The notes under the pieces: model-generated | Told to the model about the DNA's origin: nothing | Databases searched by the model: none | Seen by the model: only the letters and a program-made list of their open reading frames with translations | Position numbers and translations under genes: made by a program | Part shown: in pieces, positions 6,794 through 7,315 of the stretch | Numbering within the stretch: the stretch's first letter is position 1 | Layout: every line of letters begins with the position of its first letter | Source of the DNA: Lentimicrobium sp. | Lineage (GTDB): Bacteria > Bacteroidota > Bacteroidia > Flavobacteriales > Flavobacteriaceae | Assembly: GCA_022758945.1 (NCBI GenBank) | Contig: JAEMQE010000081.1 | Span: 1 to 7,315 of the forward strand | Length of the DNA stretch: 7,315 nt | Direction of reading: 5' to 3'

Positions 6794-7243
6794 ATGACTT
6801 TCAAACAAAAAACACACCAATATTACCTTCAATTAGTCCAAGACAGAATTGATGTTTTCAAAGATATGATAGTGGCTTTGACCGAAGATTCAAAGAACGA
6901 TGCCAAAGGTTCAGCGGGAGACAAACACGAAACCGCTTTGTCGATGATGCATATCGAGCAGGAAAAACTCAATCATAAATTGAAAGAAGTATTGGGTCAA
7001 AAAGCTATTTTAGACAAAATTGATTCCACCACAATTGCCAAAACTATAATCGTGGGCAGTTTGGTTAAAGCCAATGGTATTTATCTTTATTTAAGTGCAG
7101 CACTTCCTAAAATTGCTGTTGATGGAATTAATGTTATTGCTCTTTCTCCCCAATCTCCTTTGGGAAATAAATTGATGGGAAATAAAATTGGATTTTCGTT
7201 TGAAATTAATGGAACGAAGTATTTGATTGATAGTATTGAATAG
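6794..7243 (+). CDS. GreA/GreB-like transcript-cleavage-factor homologue
   Basis: The 149-residue product from ATG 6794 begins MTFKQKTHQYYLQLVQDRID and has an N-terminal helical, coiled-coil-like part (about 1-70) and a C-terminal beta part. Two landmarks point to the Gre family: GSAGDKHETA (39-48), in which D43 and E46 keep the D-x-x-E spacing of the acidic GreA tip (GDLSEN, D41/E44), and SPQSPLGNKLMGNKIGFSFEINGTKYLIDSIE (118-149), which matches the GreA C-terminal S-P-L-G-x-x-L-x-G-K pattern. GreA enters the RNA polymerase secondary channel to stimulate cleavage of backtracked RNA; whether this homologue does so is unproven. Similar proteins are, as I recall, often labelled 3-oxoacyl-ACP synthase, which this small protein cannot be. 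A GTG start at 6755 would add 13 residues encoded by the upstream repeat, so ATG 6794 is preferred. No clear promoter is seen; transcription may read through from the barrel gene. Confidence 0.75.
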   Translation: MTFKQKTHQYYLQLVQDRIDVFKDMIVALTEDSKNDAKGSAGDKHETALSMMHIEQEKLNHKLKEVLGQKAILDKIDSTTIAKTIIVGSLVKANGIYLYLSAALPKIAVDGINVIALSPQSPLGNKLMGNKIGFSFEINGTKYLIDSIE

Positions 7244-7315
7244 AAATTCTTATCATCCGTGTCCTGTTGTCTTAAAGGGACTATTATTTCAGCATAGTTT
7301 CCAAACAACGAAATC

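Noticed and set aside
7087..7308. Minus-strand 73-codon frame
   Set aside because: It runs mostly antisense through the well-supported Gre-like gene and has no recognisable motif; the part beyond 7243 is too short to judge.

Overview
The window looks like a chromosomal segment of a Flavobacterium-type member of the Bacteroidota. The DNA is AT-rich. Starts are preceded by A-rich stretches rather than Shine-Dalgarno sequences. There are TAnnTTTG promoter-like boxes. The protein set (FtsE, a ~1000-residue periplasmic TPR protein, an outer-membrane barrel ending in an aromatic C-terminus, and a small GreA-like protein) also fits that group. The genus is an inference from protein style, not from a marker gene.

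Layout: (1) 8-691, minus strand: the ABC ATPase ftsE. (2) 692-922: divergent intergenic region with half-matching promoter candidates on both strands and a possible 28-codon upstream ORF (844-930) that overlaps the next start codon. (3) 923-3937, plus: a secreted protein built almost wholly of TPR-like helical repeats. (4) 3945-4808, plus: a PhzF-family isomerase/epimerase homologue starting 7 bases after the TPR stop. (5) 4850-6667, plus (alternative start 4820): an outer-membrane beta-barrel related to TonB-dependent receptors but without room for a full plug domain; its signal-peptide region carries a GC-rich in-frame insertion that looks like a repeat. (6) 6673-6788: an inverted plus direct repeat with an 8-base sub-period. 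(7) 6794-7243, plus: a 149-residue GreA/GreB-like protein whose start abuts, and is obscured by, the repeat. (8) 7244-7315: 72 bases in which no confident feature is seen.

How the genes may work together: genes 3-5 are tightly packed on one strand and probably co-transcribed. The TPR protein (periplasmic scaffold) and the barrel (outer membrane) are a natural envelope pair. The cytoplasmic PhzF-like enzyme between them has no obvious link and may be a later insertion or passenger. FtsE is divergently transcribed and acts at the inner membrane with FtsX, which is not in the window. The most unusual points are the two repeat elements that reshape or obscure protein N-termini, the plug-poor barrel, and the preserved D-x-x-E tip in the Gre-like protein. 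No defence system, CRISPR array, transposase, tRNA or rRNA is visible.
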